Assembly (NCBI RefSeq): GCF_013204885.1
Contig: NZ_JABMKX010000008.1
Coordinates: 124,001-188,000 of the forward strand
DNA from: Paenibacillus tritici
GTDB taxonomy: Bacteria; Bacillota; Bacilli; Paenibacillales; Paenibacillaceae
Direction: 5' to 3'
Length of the DNA stretch: 64,000 nucleotides
Notes under the pieces: generated by a model
Told to the model about the DNA's origin: nothing
Seen by the model: only the letters and a program-made list of their open reading frames with translations
Databases searched by the model: none
Position numbers and translations under genes: made by a program
Part shown: positions 1-8,451 of the stretch, one piece after another
Layout of the letters: every line of letters starts with the position of its first letter
Numbering within the stretch: position 1 is the first letter of the stretch

Positions 1-56
1 TTCTGGCCAGACTGAAATGATCCGGGATATACTGGTCAAATTGACTCAAGGAGCAA

Positions 57-2420
57 ATGAAGGTGAACTCAATGAACAAGCTCATATTTCATAATATCCC
101 GCTGGGGGCCAGCGGTGAGAATATACCGCAGGCGAAGGTAGCCTCCGCCCGGACAAGCCGGGAGACCGTACAGCCGGGGGACAGCGACGCGGCTTATTTC
201 CGCAGGCTGGAGGAAGGCGGCATTCTGCTGAACCCGCCGCAGATCGCAGCGGTGCGGCATCATCTCGGACCGCTGCTGACGCTGGCTGGAGCAGGCTCCG
301 GCAAAACCTCGGTGCTGATCTGCAGAACCGGGTATTTGCTGTCTGTGCGCGGCATCGCCCCCGGCCGCCTGCTGCTGCTGACCTTCTCCAGCAAGGCAGC
401 AGCAGAGATGCGTGAGCGGATCGCCCTGCTGCCCGGGGTGCACGAGGGGGATGCCGCGCGCCTGCAGGCGCGCACATTCCACTCGTTCTTTCTATATTTC
501 CTGCGGCGGCAGGGGCTGCGGCAGGAGATTTTTCACGAGACCCGCCGCCAGCACATTCTGCTGAAGCAGATTATGCGTGAGCTTGGACTGCCCAAGGATG
601 CCTATCCCCCGGAGAATCTGCTCACGCTGCTCTCCGCCTGCAAGATGAATATGGGCCTGCCGGAGCATCTGCCGGAGGCTACCGAGGAGGAGAAGGAAGT
701 GAAGGCCATTCTCGCGCGGTATGAGCAGTGGAAGGCCGACCATTTCAAAATCGACTTCGACGATGTGCTGCTGATCGCCTACCGGATGCTCCGGGAACAG
801 CCGGGGCTGCTGCGGGAGTTGCAGCAGCAGTATCAGTACGTCATGGTCGATGAGTTCCAGGATACGAACGCGCTGCAATATGAGCTGGTGAAGATGATTG
901 CACATCCGCAGGATAATCTGATGGTGGTCGGTGACGATGACCAGACAATCTACTCCTTCAACGGCGCTCGCAGCGAGTTCATCCTGGAGTTCGAGAAGCT
1001 GTATCCGCAGGCAAAGGTGATTACCCTGGATATTAACTACCGTTCCGGTCCGGCGATCATCGGCCTCGGCAACGGAATTATCCGCCATAATTCACGGCGC
1101 CGGACCAAGACGCTGCAAGCGGCCCGCAGCACCGGCAAGCCGCCCCGTTATCTGCGTCCGCTAACGGCGGATGACGAAGCCGGGCAGATTGTCGAGCATA
1201 TAGAGCGTGAAATTGAGAGCGGAGCCAGGGAATACCGGGATTTCGCCCTGTTATACCGCGCTACCAGCAGCAACCGGGCAATCCTGGAGCTGCTGCTGCT
1301 GCGCGATATCCCATATATAGATTATGGCGAAGGCCAGCTGCTCTACGAGCATTGGCTGATCTCCCCGGTGCTGGATCACCTGCGCCTGTCGGTCAACCGC
1401 CGGGACTTCGCCGCCATGGAGAATATTCTGCCGACCCTTTATATAAGCCGCGACAAGGGAATGGACCATATCCGGCGCATGGAGGCCGTGCAGGCGAAGC
1501 AAGGCCCGCTGATCCATCTGCTGTCGATGCCGGGCATGGAGGATTTCAAAGGCGTTAAGCTGCGCGAGCGGCTGGACCTGATCCGCGGCCTGCGCGAGCT
1601 GACGCCGGTGCAGGCAATCCGGCAGATCCGCACCGTCTTCTATGATTACTTCATCGAAGGCAGCGAGCGGCATCAGGCCACCCTGCACCGCGAGACGCTG
1701 AAGGAGATGCTGGACGAGCTTGAGGCATCGGCGGAGCGGTTCGGCACGATTCCGCTGTTCCTCGAGTTCATCAGCAACGTGACGGAGCGCAATGAGCTGA
1801 ACCGGCAGCCGGGCCTGAAGGAGCAGGGCAACCGGGTTGCGCTCATGACCATCCACAAATCCAAAGGGCTGGAGTTCCCCGTGGTCTTTCTGATTGGAGC
1901 CTCCGAGGGCATTCTTCCGCACAGCTCCGCCTTGGAGGAGGCCCGCCCCAAGGACCGTAAGCCAGGGAAGGCTTCGGTAACGGTGATCAGCACAGCTTCG
2001 GCCAGAGCCGCAGCCGAAGCGGGCATCGCGCTGCTAGAGGAGGAACGCAGACTCGCCTATGTTGCCGTTACCCGGGCCAAGGAGGAGCTGTTCATCAGCT
2101 CGCCTGCAAGGCACCGGGGCAAGAAGGCCGAGGTCTCGCGCTTCATGCTCTCAGCCTTCCGTTCGGCCGTTCAGCCGCAAGCGCCTGCTCCGGCCACTGG
2201 AGGCAGACCCCCTAGCGTGCGCAGCAGCTATACTACGGGTTCCAGCCCGGGTTCGGCCGCAGCGAGAACGCAGACCGTCCCGGTCTGGACATGTACCGGC
2301 AAGGCCTGCCCGGGCTGGACCCGGATGAAGGCAGGCGGGGCTGAGGATCATCTGGCCTCGAAGCCCTGCCCGCTCTGCAAGTCCCCGATGGAGAAAAGCA
2401 CCCGGGAAGTCCCTGTATAA
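57..2420 (+). CDS. UvrD/PcrA-like superfamily 1 DNA helicase
   Basis: Probable 3'-5' ATP-dependent DNA helicase of the UvrD/Rep/PcrA family, acting on DNA in repair or replication. Visible motifs are the Walker A AGAGSGKT (about residue 77), DEFQDTN (Walker B), GDDDQTIYSFNGA (motif III) and TIHKSKGLEFPVVFL (motif V), and VAVTRAKEEL near the C-terminus. The last 50 residues carry Cys pairs (CTGKAC and CPLC) that look like a small zinc ribbon, an extra not present in classical PcrA. AAGGAG lies only 3 nt before the first ATG. An in-frame ATG at 72, preceded by AAGGTG, is an equally good start. Confidence 0.92.
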   Translation: MKVNSMNKLIFHNIPLGASGENIPQAKVASARTSRETVQPGDSDAAYFRRLEEGGILLNPPQIAAVRHHLGPLLTLAGAGSGKTSVLICRTGYLLSVRGIAPGRLLLLTFSSKAAAEMRERIALLPGVHEGDAARLQARTFHSFFLYFLRRQGLRQEIFHETRRQHILLKQIMRELGLPKDAYPPENLLTLLSACKMNMGLPEHLPEATEEEKEVKAILARYEQWKADHFKIDFDDVLLIAYRMLREQPGLLRELQQQYQYVMVDEFQDTNALQYELVKMIAHPQDNLMVVGDDDQTIYSFNGARSEFILEFEKLYPQAKVITLDINYRSGPAIIGLGNGIIRHNSRRRTKTLQAARSTGKPPRYLRPLTADDEAGQIVEHIEREIESGAREYRDFALLYRATSSNRAILELLLLRDIPYIDYGEGQLLYEHWLISPVLDHLRLSVNRRDFAAMENILPTLYISRDKGMDHIRRMEAVQAKQGPLIHLLSMPGMEDFKGVKLRERLDLIRGLRELTPVQAIRQIRTVFYDYFIEGSERHQATLHRETLKEMLDELEASAERFGTIPLFLEFISNVTERNELNRQPGLKEQGNRVALMTIHKSKGLEFPVVFLIGASEGILPHSSALEEARPKDRKPGKASVTVISTASARAAAEAGIALLEEERRLAYVAVTRAKEELFISSPARHRGKKAEVSRFMLSAFRSAVQPQAPAPATGGRPPSVRSSYTTGSSPGSAAARTQTVPVWTCTGKACPGWTRMKAGGAEDHLASKPCPLCKSPMEKSTREVPV

Positions 2421-2467
2421 CTGGCCTTTCGCTGCTACAGCGGAATCTCCAGTCTGATAGACAACAC

Positions 2468-2545
2468 AAATAACCCCTTGCAGCACAGAACAGCGGACTC
2501 ATGCACCCATGAGTTCCCCGCTGATCCTGCTGAAAGGGGTTATTT
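2468..2545. terminator. Long bidirectional hairpin terminator
   Basis: A 78-nt near-continuous inverted repeat. The outer arms AAATAACCCCTT and AAGGGGTTATTT enclose further pairing (CAGCGG/CCGCTG and ACTCATG/CATGAGT). It sits between the convergent helicase and L25 genes and can terminate both. Confidence 0.8.
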
Positions 2546-2559
2546 CGTCATTCTTGTAT

Positions 2560-3144
2560 TTAAGCCGGAGTAACTTCTACCGGTTCTTCAGCTTCTTCAT
2601 GTACAGTCTTGATCTGAATCATGACCGTACTTGGATCGGTCAGCACTTCAATGCCATCCTGGAAAATCAGATCCGACACCAGCAATTGGTCGCCGATGGC
2701 AAGGCTGCTGATATCCACTTCCATGGAAGTGGGCAGATTGCCCGGCATACAGCGGACTTCTACTTCATAGATTTCCACCTGCAGAACGCCGCCTTCTTTG
2801 ACGCCGGCAGCTTCGCCTGCAAAATGAATAGTCACCTTACTGTCCATGCTGATGCTCATATTTACATGCTGGAAATCAATATGCAGCACTTTACCGGACA
2901 TCGACTGCTTCTGGATGTTCTGAACCACTACCGGAACGGTTGTACCGTCGGTCAATTTCCCTTGCAGGATCGCCCGCGGATTCGTTCTCAGCACTTCCAG
3001 CAGTTCCTTCTCGTTCACTTCAAGACTAAGAGTATCTTTACCAATTCCGTACAGTACAGCCGGGATGCGGCCCTGCTGTCTTGCCACATTCAGGTTGGAC
3101 TTCGTATCAGACGTACGATTGCTTAGTTGAATAAATTTACTCAT
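2560..3144 (-). CDS. rplY: 50S ribosomal protein L25, long Ctc form
   Basis: Ribosomal protein L25 of the general stress protein Ctc type, which binds 5S rRNA in the large subunit. The N-terminal L25 domain (MSKFIQLSNRTSDTKSNLNV onward, with GRIPAVLYG) is followed by the TL5/Ctc C-terminal beta domain (VEVRCMPGNLPTSMEVDIS) and an acidic tail. The total of 194 residues fits the two-domain form. The frame is open nine codons further upstream, but the ATG at 3144 matches the start of the family. It is monocistronic with its own promoter. Confidence 0.93.
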   Translation of the reverse strand: MSKFIQLSNRTSDTKSNLNVARQQGRIPAVLYGIGKDTLSLEVNEKELLEVLRTNPRAILQGKLTDGTTVPVVVQNIQKQSMSGKVLHIDFQHVNMSISMDSKVTIHFAGEAAGVKEGGVLQVEIYEVEVRCMPGNLPTSMEVDISSLAIGDQLLVSDLIFQDGIEVLTDPSTVMIQIKTVHEEAEEPVEVTPA

Positions 3145-3188
3145 TGCTTGGTTCCCGCTCTCTTCGACCATAAATTCTTGTCATATCA

Positions 3189-3217
3189 AGTGTAACATGA
3201 CCATAGAATCTAGTCAA
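3189..3217 (-). promoter_or_regulatory. Sigma-A promoter of the L25 gene
   Basis: On the minus strand TTGACT (3212-3217) is separated by 17 nt from TACACT (3189-3194). This places transcription start about 35 nt upstream of the L25 start codon. Confidence 0.6.
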
Positions 3218-3228
3218 ACCTGCGGCAA

Positions 3229-4176
3229 TCAGACTTCATATTCGGCAAAAGGATCCGGGATCTCGATTCTATAGGCTTCCGCATCGCTGACGCCTACAGA
3301 CAACACCGCCCGGCCGTCCGCTCCGCGCACCAGACCGCCGCTGAAGATGACATCCTGAAGCTCGGGACGTTTCCCCGGACCGATGGGGAAATCGCTTCTG
3401 GCCGCGATGATTTTGACCGGAGTGGTTTCAAAGGTACCCGGATTAAGCGAGAACACCATGGAATAGTAGTGCTTCTGCCCGGAGCGGCCGAAGCAGGCAA
3501 TATGCCCGAGTACACCTATATGGCCATTGCGCAGCAGATGGGCTTCATTGGCTCCGCCCCACTCTTCCGGCACGAACTGCTGCTGCAGAATCTCCGCCTC
3601 CAGGAAGGTCTGTTCATGCAGCTCCTCCAGGGAATCAATAATGGTGAAGCCAATCTGCCCCCTGCCGCCCCGCTCTCCCTGCGGTCTGGTCAATACGCCG
3701 ATTCTGCCATCCTGAAGCTCAATCAGCCGGATATCCTTCATCAGCCCCGGACCGGAGGAGAAGTGATGCAGTGAGTCGATCCGGTATCCCCGGTAGAACT
3801 GGGTAACCCAGGAGACTATCTTGGACGGGTTATCCCCGGCCGTAATCACTTCAACTCCGCCGACAATCAGTTCTCCCTTAACGCGGGTTACGCACGGGTC
3901 CTGCAGATTATAGGTATGGGTATGCGCACGGGGAACCCATACCCCATCTTCGCCGGATGTAAAAAAGAAGACTTGAGAGAACTCGCTATCCCGTTCCTCA
4001 ACTCTTCCCAAGATCACTTCCTCCCCGTCATGCGGGAACGGAGCCGTTATATTGTAGACATCACGCCCGCCCACACCGGAGAAGACCAGCTTCTCCACGT
4101 GCACGGTACGGAGATTGGCATAAAAGGTATCCAGCAGTTCATTACAGGTTGCTGTCTTCGCCGGGCTCCTTGTCAT
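3229..4176 (-). CDS. DUF1861 family protein, putative mannoside phosphorylase/mannosyltransferase-like beta-propeller
   Basis: A 315-residue protein resembling the DUF1861 family, with repeated beta-propeller-like blades and motifs such as GVGGRDVYN, VPRAHTHTYNLQDPCV and GPGLMKDIRLIEL. From memory, relatives of this family in Leishmania make and degrade beta-1,2-mannogen, and the fold is related to GH130 mannoside phosphorylases; the exact bacterial activity is not known. The start at 4176 is chosen because AGGAGG lies 6 nt upstream; the frame is open to 4197. It overlaps the preceding HTH gene by 35 nt and is probably co-transcribed with it. It lies divergently from a GT4 glycosyltransferase and a GDP-mannose pyrophosphorylase gene, which suggests a role in mannan turnover (inference). 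Confidence 0.75.
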   Translation of the reverse strand: MTRSPAKTATCNELLDTFYANLRTVHVEKLVFSGVGGRDVYNITAPFPHDGEEVILGRVEERDSEFSQVFFFTSGEDGVWVPRAHTHTYNLQDPCVTRVKGELIVGGVEVITAGDNPSKIVSWVTQFYRGYRIDSLHHFSSGPGLMKDIRLIELQDGRIGVLTRPQGERGGRGQIGFTIIDSLEELHEQTFLEAEILQQQFVPEEWGGANEAHLLRNGHIGVLGHIACFGRSGQKHYYSMVFSLNPGTFETTPVKIIAARSDFPIGPGKRPELQDVIFSGGLVRGADGRAVLSVGVSDAEAYRIEIPDPFAEYEV

Positions 4177-4438
4177 TGCCTTCCTCCTCATATTCATTTG
4201 TCTTATCTATGTCCCAATCGTTCTCATCGGATTCCATCCGGATCAATTCTCCGGGCTGAATATTGAAATACGAACACAGCTTCAGCAGCAGATCGCGGGG
4301 ATACTGCACCATCTCGTCTTTGTACATCCGCCGGACGGAATCGAAATGGTAATTAATGTCCTTCGCTAGCTTACGGATTGATAATTTCGGGTCATGCTTC
4401 TCCATAACCTCACTCAACTTACTGCGTATGACTGGCAT
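4142..4438 (-). CDS. Small XRE/Cro-C1 type HTH regulator
   Basis: A 98-residue DNA-binding protein. The first 70 residues form a Cro/C1-like helix-turn-helix (KLSIRKLAKDINYHFDSVRR, then LLLKLCSYFNIQPGELI), and the tail is strongly acidic (DENDWDIDKTNEYEEEGNDK). AGGAGGT precedes the ATG at good distance. It is the first gene of a two-gene minus-strand unit with the DUF1861 gene. It faces the GT4/ManC operon across back-to-back promoters, so it is the obvious candidate regulator of both arms (inference). Confidence 0.85.
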   Translation of the reverse strand: MPVIRSKLSEVMEKHDPKLSIRKLAKDINYHFDSVRRMYKDEMVQYPRDLLLKLCSYFNIQPGELIRMESDENDWDIDKTNEYEEEGNDKEPGEDSNL

Positions 4439-4456
4439 CCATACACCTCCTACATC

Positions 4457-4518
4457 ACTATATCCGGTGATTTCAAGGGAGTCAATAAATTGACAAGATT
4501 AAATGGTCATGTTATAGT
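4457..4518. promoter_or_regulatory. Back-to-back divergent sigma-A promoters with shared dyad
   Basis: Minus strand: TTGACT (4480-4485), 17 nt, TATAGT (4457-4462), driving the HTH/DUF1861 genes. Plus strand: TTGACA (4490-4495), 17 nt, TATAGT (4513-4518), driving the GT4 operon. The two -35 boxes form the dyad GTCAAT-AA-ATTGAC, so a single bound regulator could block both promoters. Confidence 0.8.
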
Positions 4519-4569
4519 TTGGGCAGGAAATAATTTGCAGAAACAAAATTTTATACCACTCATCCCCGG

Positions 4570-4599
4570 AAAATAAAGTCCTCTTTATTTTCTTTTTTT
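4570..4599 (+). terminator. Terminator-like hairpin in the GT4 operon leader
   Basis: AAATAAAG and CTTTATTT pair around a TCCT loop, followed by TCTTTTTTT. It lies about 45 nt after the expected transcription start and 40 nt before the GT4 start codon, so it may attenuate the operon. The stem is AT-rich and weak. Confidence 0.45.
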
Positions 4600-4638
4600 G
4601 TCCCCAAAAGTTCGATAATCATAGGGAGGCTTTCTATT

Positions 4639-5820
4639 ATGAACCACAGCAACCGCAACAAAAACATTGTTTTCCTGTCCACCAGCCTGCCTAGAGAATG
4701 CGGAATTGCTACCTTCACCCAGGATCTGCTGGATGAATTCACGAAGCTTCAGGGCTTCAACAAACCGCGCATTATCGCCATGAATAACAACGGAAACTAC
4801 CGTTACACGGACCAGGTCATGCGGGAAATTAACCAACATCAGCTATCTGATTATATAGAATCAGCCAGGGACATCAACCAGTCAGATACCGATCTGCTAG
4901 TCATTCAGCATGAATTCGGCATATACGGCGGAGAGAGCGGCGAATATCTGCTACAGTTCACTAAGGAGCTTGAGGTCCCTTACGTGGTTATCTTCCATAC
5001 CGTCTTAACCAAGCCTACCCCCAAGCAGCATGAGATTATCACCCGGCTCGCCGAAGGAAGCGTCAAGGTGGTCACCATGGCCCAGTCCACCGTAGAAGAT
5101 CTGATCTCTGTCTATCATATTAACGCCGCCAAAATAGCATTCATTCATCACGGCGTTCCTTTTGTCCAGACCTCCACCCGTGCAGAGCTGAAGCTTCAAT
5201 ACAAGTTCGGCGAACGCAAAATCCTCTCGACCTTCGGCTTCCTGAGTCCCGGCAAGGGCATTGAATATGCGATTGAGGCTATGAGCGGAGTAGTGAAGCA
5301 GCATCCTGACGCGCTCTATATCATCTGGGGCAAGACGCACCCGGTGGTCAAACAGGAGATCGGTGAAGTATACCGTCAAAAGCTGACCGATCTGGTGCAT
5401 GAATTAGACCTGGTCAATAATGTGCTGTTCGTCGACAAGCTGCTGACCCAGGAAGAGGTCATTGAGTCCCTGGTGATGTCGGATATATATATGACTCCTT
5501 ATCTGGGCAAGGAACAGGCCGTCAGCGGAACGCTCGCTTATGGAGTCGGCTATGGCAGAGTGATTATCTCCACCCCTTACCGCTATGCCGAAGAAATGCT
5601 TGCCGGAGGCAGAGGACTGCTGGCGGAATTCCGCGATTCAGCTTCCCTGGAGGCCTGTATTCTAGAGCTGCTGGACAGTCCGGCCAAAGTCCGGGATATG
5701 GAACAGCGTACACAGGCACTCGGCAGTACAATGATGTGGAGTGAGGTTGCGAAGACCTATGCCGCTATCTTCCAGGACATTATAGGCCTTGCCACACCGG
5801 CTGACCGGAGTGTGATCTGA
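4639..5820 (+). CDS. GT4-family glycosyltransferase, probable mannosyltransferase
   Basis: A 393-residue cytosolic retaining glycosyltransferase of the GT-B fold. The N-terminal domain opens with STSLPRECGIATFTQDLLDEF-type sequence and carries IQHEFGIYGG. The C-terminal donor-binding domain has FGFLSPGKGIEYAIEAM and TPYLGKEQAVSGTLAYGVGYG. GGGAGG lies 9 nt before the ATG. The stop overlaps the next start (TGATG), so the two products are probably made in equal amounts. GDP-mannose is the likely donor because the third gene of the operon makes it (inference). The acceptor is unknown. Confidence 0.88.
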   Translation: MNHSNRNKNIVFLSTSLPRECGIATFTQDLLDEFTKLQGFNKPRIIAMNNNGNYRYTDQVMREINQHQLSDYIESARDINQSDTDLLVIQHEFGIYGGESGEYLLQFTKELEVPYVVIFHTVLTKPTPKQHEIITRLAEGSVKVVTMAQSTVEDLISVYHINAAKIAFIHHGVPFVQTSTRAELKLQYKFGERKILSTFGFLSPGKGIEYAIEAMSGVVKQHPDALYIIWGKTHPVVKQEIGEVYRQKLTDLVHELDLVNNVLFVDKLLTQEEVIESLVMSDIYMTPYLGKEQAVSGTLAYGVGYGRVIISTPYRYAEEMLAGGRGLLAEFRDSASLEACILELLDSPAKVRDMEQRTQALGSTMMWSEVAKTYAAIFQDIIGLATPADRSVI

Positions 5821-6926
5821 TGCAGGCGCCAGCGGTGTTACAGTTCAATACCGGCTATCTGAAGCAAATAACCGATGACACGGGCATTTTCCAGCATACG
5901 AAATTCGGTGTTCCCGACCGTGCCAAGGGCTACACGACCGATGACAATGCGCGGGCATTAATCGCAGCCGTGCTGATGTACCGGCAGAATCAGGACACCG
6001 CCTCACTCGGTCTGATTCATACGTATCTCTCATTCGTCCATCATGCCCAGAATGAAGAGGGCAACTTCCGGAACTTCATGGACTACAGCCGTTCCTTCCT
6101 GGAGGAGCGCGGCTCCGAGGATTGCCAGGGGCGCACACTCTGGGCGCTGGGGTTCGTACTCTCCCACTCTTCCATTCTGCCGGATAATCTGCTGAATACC
6201 TGCCGGTATCTGATCAACCAGGCACTGCCGCATATCGCTGGCCTGCGCTCTCCCCGGGCCTTGGGCTATGCCGTTATCGGCCTCAGCTATTTGCTTGAGA
6301 CTCCGGGAGCACTCACCTACTCCTTCCCTTATCCGCATATACCAAGTACAGAAGAGGAGCGGGACTTCCTGCCTGAAGCCTACATTCAAGAGCTTATAGA
6401 ATCTGTAGCGCTCCGGCTGAATGACCAGTACAATCATACCAAGGGCGGGGGCTGGAACTGGTACGAAGACAGCCTGACATACGGAAATTCGATGCTGCCC
6501 TGGGCGCTGCTTAAGGCTGCCACGCTCTCCGGCAATCCTGAGCTTCGTGTAACAGCGACAGAAAGTCTAGACTTCCTGATCTCCATGACCTTCGCACCGG
6601 AAGGCTATTACCGGCCTATCGGCAGCCATGGCTGGCTGCTGCGCGGCGGCAAGCCTGCTCTCTATGACGAGCAGCCGATCGAAGCCTGCGAGATGCTGCT
6701 CGCCTGCCGGGAGGCTGCCGCAGTGCTGCAGGAGCCGGCTTATCTGAAGCAGGCTGAATTATGCTACGCCTGGTACACGGGACATAATTCCTTGCAGCTC
6801 TCCCTGATCGATCCCCAGACCGGGGCTTGCTACGACGGGATTCACAGCTCGGGGCTGAACCTCAATCAGGGATCGGAGAGTATCATCTCCTTCACGATTG
6901 CCCATCTGGTGACTCACCATGAATAA
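5820..6926 (+). CDS. (alpha/alpha)6-barrel glycosidase-like protein coupled to GT4
   Basis: A 368-residue protein with repeated helical hairpins typical of six-hairpin glycosidases. Conserved-looking segments are FGVPDRAKGYTTDDNARALI near residue 30 and GGGWNWYEDSLTYGNSMLPWALL near residue 205. Its start overlaps the GT4 stop by 1 nt and its end overlaps manC by 8 nt. I recall homologues fused to, or next to, GT4 enzymes, but know no proven reaction. It may trim or phosphorolyse the product of the GT4 enzyme, or be a processivity partner (inference). No signal peptide, so it is cytosolic. Confidence 0.75.
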   Translation: MQAPAVLQFNTGYLKQITDDTGIFQHTKFGVPDRAKGYTTDDNARALIAAVLMYRQNQDTASLGLIHTYLSFVHHAQNEEGNFRNFMDYSRSFLEERGSEDCQGRTLWALGFVLSHSSILPDNLLNTCRYLINQALPHIAGLRSPRALGYAVIGLSYLLETPGALTYSFPYPHIPSTEEERDFLPEAYIQELIESVALRLNDQYNHTKGGGWNWYEDSLTYGNSMLPWALLKAATLSGNPELRVTATESLDFLISMTFAPEGYYRPIGSHGWLLRGGKPALYDEQPIEACEMLLACREAAAVLQEPAYLKQAELCYAWYTGHNSLQLSLIDPQTGACYDGIHSSGLNLNQGSESIISFTIAHLVTHHE

Positions 6927-8001
6927 ATATGCAACGATCCTCGCAGGCGGAGGCGGTACCCGCTTCTGGCCATTGTCCAGACAGGAAATTCCCAAGCAGC
7001 TGCTGAACATCAGCGGCAACGATATTATGCTGAATGATACGATCGAACGCTTCAAGGGCATCATCCCGCAGGAGAATACCGTTATTGTGACGAACCGCAC
7101 CCAGGCAGTCCTGCTAGAGAGCATCATGCACAGCAGTGTGCAGAAGAGTAATATTCTGATCGAGCCTGTGGCCCGGAATACTTCAGCAAGCATCCTGTTC
7201 GCCGCCTTCTCCATCCAGCAGATGAGTGAGGGGGATTCCTTAATGGTTGTCCTGCCTTCTGATCATTATATTACCGATGAGCCCCAGTTCCGGCTTACGC
7301 TGGACGAAGCCTGCACCGTTGCGATGGAGAGTGACGCCATTGTCACGATCGGGATCAAACCGACCTTCCCGTCCACCGGCTACGGCTACATTGCTTATGA
7401 TCAAGAGCCGATCGCCGTCCAGCCGGTTGCTGTATACGATGTAGCTGAATTCGTGGAGAAGCCGGATTTCAAGAAGGCACAGGGGTATCTGGCCTCAGGC
7501 AATTATCTCTGGAACAGCGGGATTTTCATCTGGAAAACCTCGGTCATTATTGATAACTTCAAGCGTTATCTGCCGCGGCTGTATAATACGATGCTGCCGA
7601 TTAGTGAAGCGCTCGGTACAGCCCGGGAGCAGGAGACGATTAACCGGATCTATCCGCTGCTGCAGAATATCTCGATTGACTACGGCATACTCGAACGTTC
7701 TGATGAAGTAGTGGTGCTGTCCGGCCAGTTCGGCTGGAATGATATCGGCAGCTGGGACGCGCTCGGCGCCATCTTCCCGCCTGATGATGAAGGCAATATT
7801 ATCAAGGCTAATCATGTCGGCATCGACACCCGCAATTCCATCATCTATGGCAACGGGCGGCTGATCACCACCATTGGCGTAGACGGCTTCATCATCGCGG
7901 ACACCGGGGATGCCGTCATGATCTGCCCCAAGGATAAAGCACAGTCGGTCAAAGACATTGTTGATCTGCTCAAGGACAAGGGCATGCTGGAATATGTATA
8001 G
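6919..8001 (+). CDS. manC: Mannose-1-phosphate guanylyltransferase (GDP-mannose pyrophosphorylase)
   Basis: Converts mannose 1-phosphate and GTP to GDP-mannose and pyrophosphate. The 360-residue protein has the nucleotidyltransferase signature AGGGGTRFWPLSR at residues 9-21, then EPVARNTSASI, LPSDHYI, PTFPSTGYGYI, FVEKPD, GNYLWNSGIFIWK and GWNDIGSWDAL. It has only the pyrophosphorylase domain and lacks the fused phosphomannose isomerase domain of long ManC proteins. It is the last gene of the three-gene operon and is followed by a strong terminator. Confidence 0.95.
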   Translation: MNKYATILAGGGGTRFWPLSRQEIPKQLLNISGNDIMLNDTIERFKGIIPQENTVIVTNRTQAVLLESIMHSSVQKSNILIEPVARNTSASILFAAFSIQQMSEGDSLMVVLPSDHYITDEPQFRLTLDEACTVAMESDAIVTIGIKPTFPSTGYGYIAYDQEPIAVQPVAVYDVAEFVEKPDFKKAQGYLASGNYLWNSGIFIWKTSVIIDNFKRYLPRLYNTMLPISEALGTAREQETINRIYPLLQNISIDYGILERSDEVVVLSGQFGWNDIGSWDALGAIFPPDDEGNIIKANHVGIDTRNSIIYGNGRLITTIGVDGFIIADTGDAVMICPKDKAQSVKDIVDLLKDKGMLEYV

Positions 8002-8075
8002 GTGATGTCACCGGCAGAATGAAGACTTCTTAGTATGATGGAGAAAAATTACTTAGTAGCACGGTTAACATAAAT

Positions 8076-8143
8076 GTTGCACGTTATGCAACTGTGATTA
8101 TTAGATAGCTGGGTGTTCGAGGAATTGTTGTAGAAACTGCAAG
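8076..8143. repeat. Two related hairpin motifs after manC
   Basis: GTTGCA-CGTTA-TGCAAC (8076-8092) is a perfect dyad, and GTTGTAGAAACTGCAA (8127-8142) is a looser form of it. The spacing and style resemble the hairpin-forming arrays elsewhere in this window, but no second copy of this version was seen. The rest of 8002-8166 shows no gene. Confidence 0.35.
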
Positions 8144-8166
8144 AATCGTCCTGCTAAACCGCACGA

Positions 8167-8201
8167 AAAGGGAGCGCTGCTGAACAAGCAACGCTCCCTT
8201 T
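8167..8201 (+). terminator. Rho-independent terminator of the GT4-manC operon
   Basis: AAAGGGAGCG and CGCTCCCTTT form a 10-bp stem around a 15-nt loop, ending in TTTATT. Confidence 0.85.
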
Positions 8202-8217
8202 ATTGAAATATAAGTAT

Positions 8218-8430
8218 TATATAAGAAGCACTACAGAAATAAACAAAAAGCAAAAGAAGCGGAGGGGAAATTTGGAGCTGTAGGAGCGGTAGCGACCGCC
8301 TTTGTCACCGGATTTCACCCGCGAACAGCGGAATAAATCAAGAAATCTGGGGACAACAGCGGCCGGAAGTCCAAATGTTCACCGCAGTGACGACGAAGCT
8401 TCAAGTTTAAAACTTAAGTGCGTCTTATAT
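8218..8430 (-). mobile_element. MITE-like 213-bp element, full copy 1 (reverse orientation)
   Basis: Terminal inverted repeats are TATATAAGAAGCACT (8218-8232) and, on the other strand at the far end, ATATAAGACGCACT (8417-8430). The interior matches the copies at 38384-38596 and 58508-58721 almost base for base, in opposite orientation. It has no coding capacity and contains an internal dyad, GCGGTAGCGACCGC. It fills most of the gap between the manC terminator and the next gene. Confidence 0.8.
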
Positions 8431-8451
8431 GGCCCTACGCTCATGCTGTCC

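Noticed and set aside
4639..8001. GT4/manC genes as an exopolysaccharide cluster
   Set aside because: No polymerase, flippase, ABC exporter or priming transferase is present, and the products are soluble.
8218..8430. Repeat as a protein-coding gene or riboswitch
   Set aside because: Frames are interrupted and differ between copies, orientation relative to genes is inconsistent, and terminal inverted repeats point to a mobile element.
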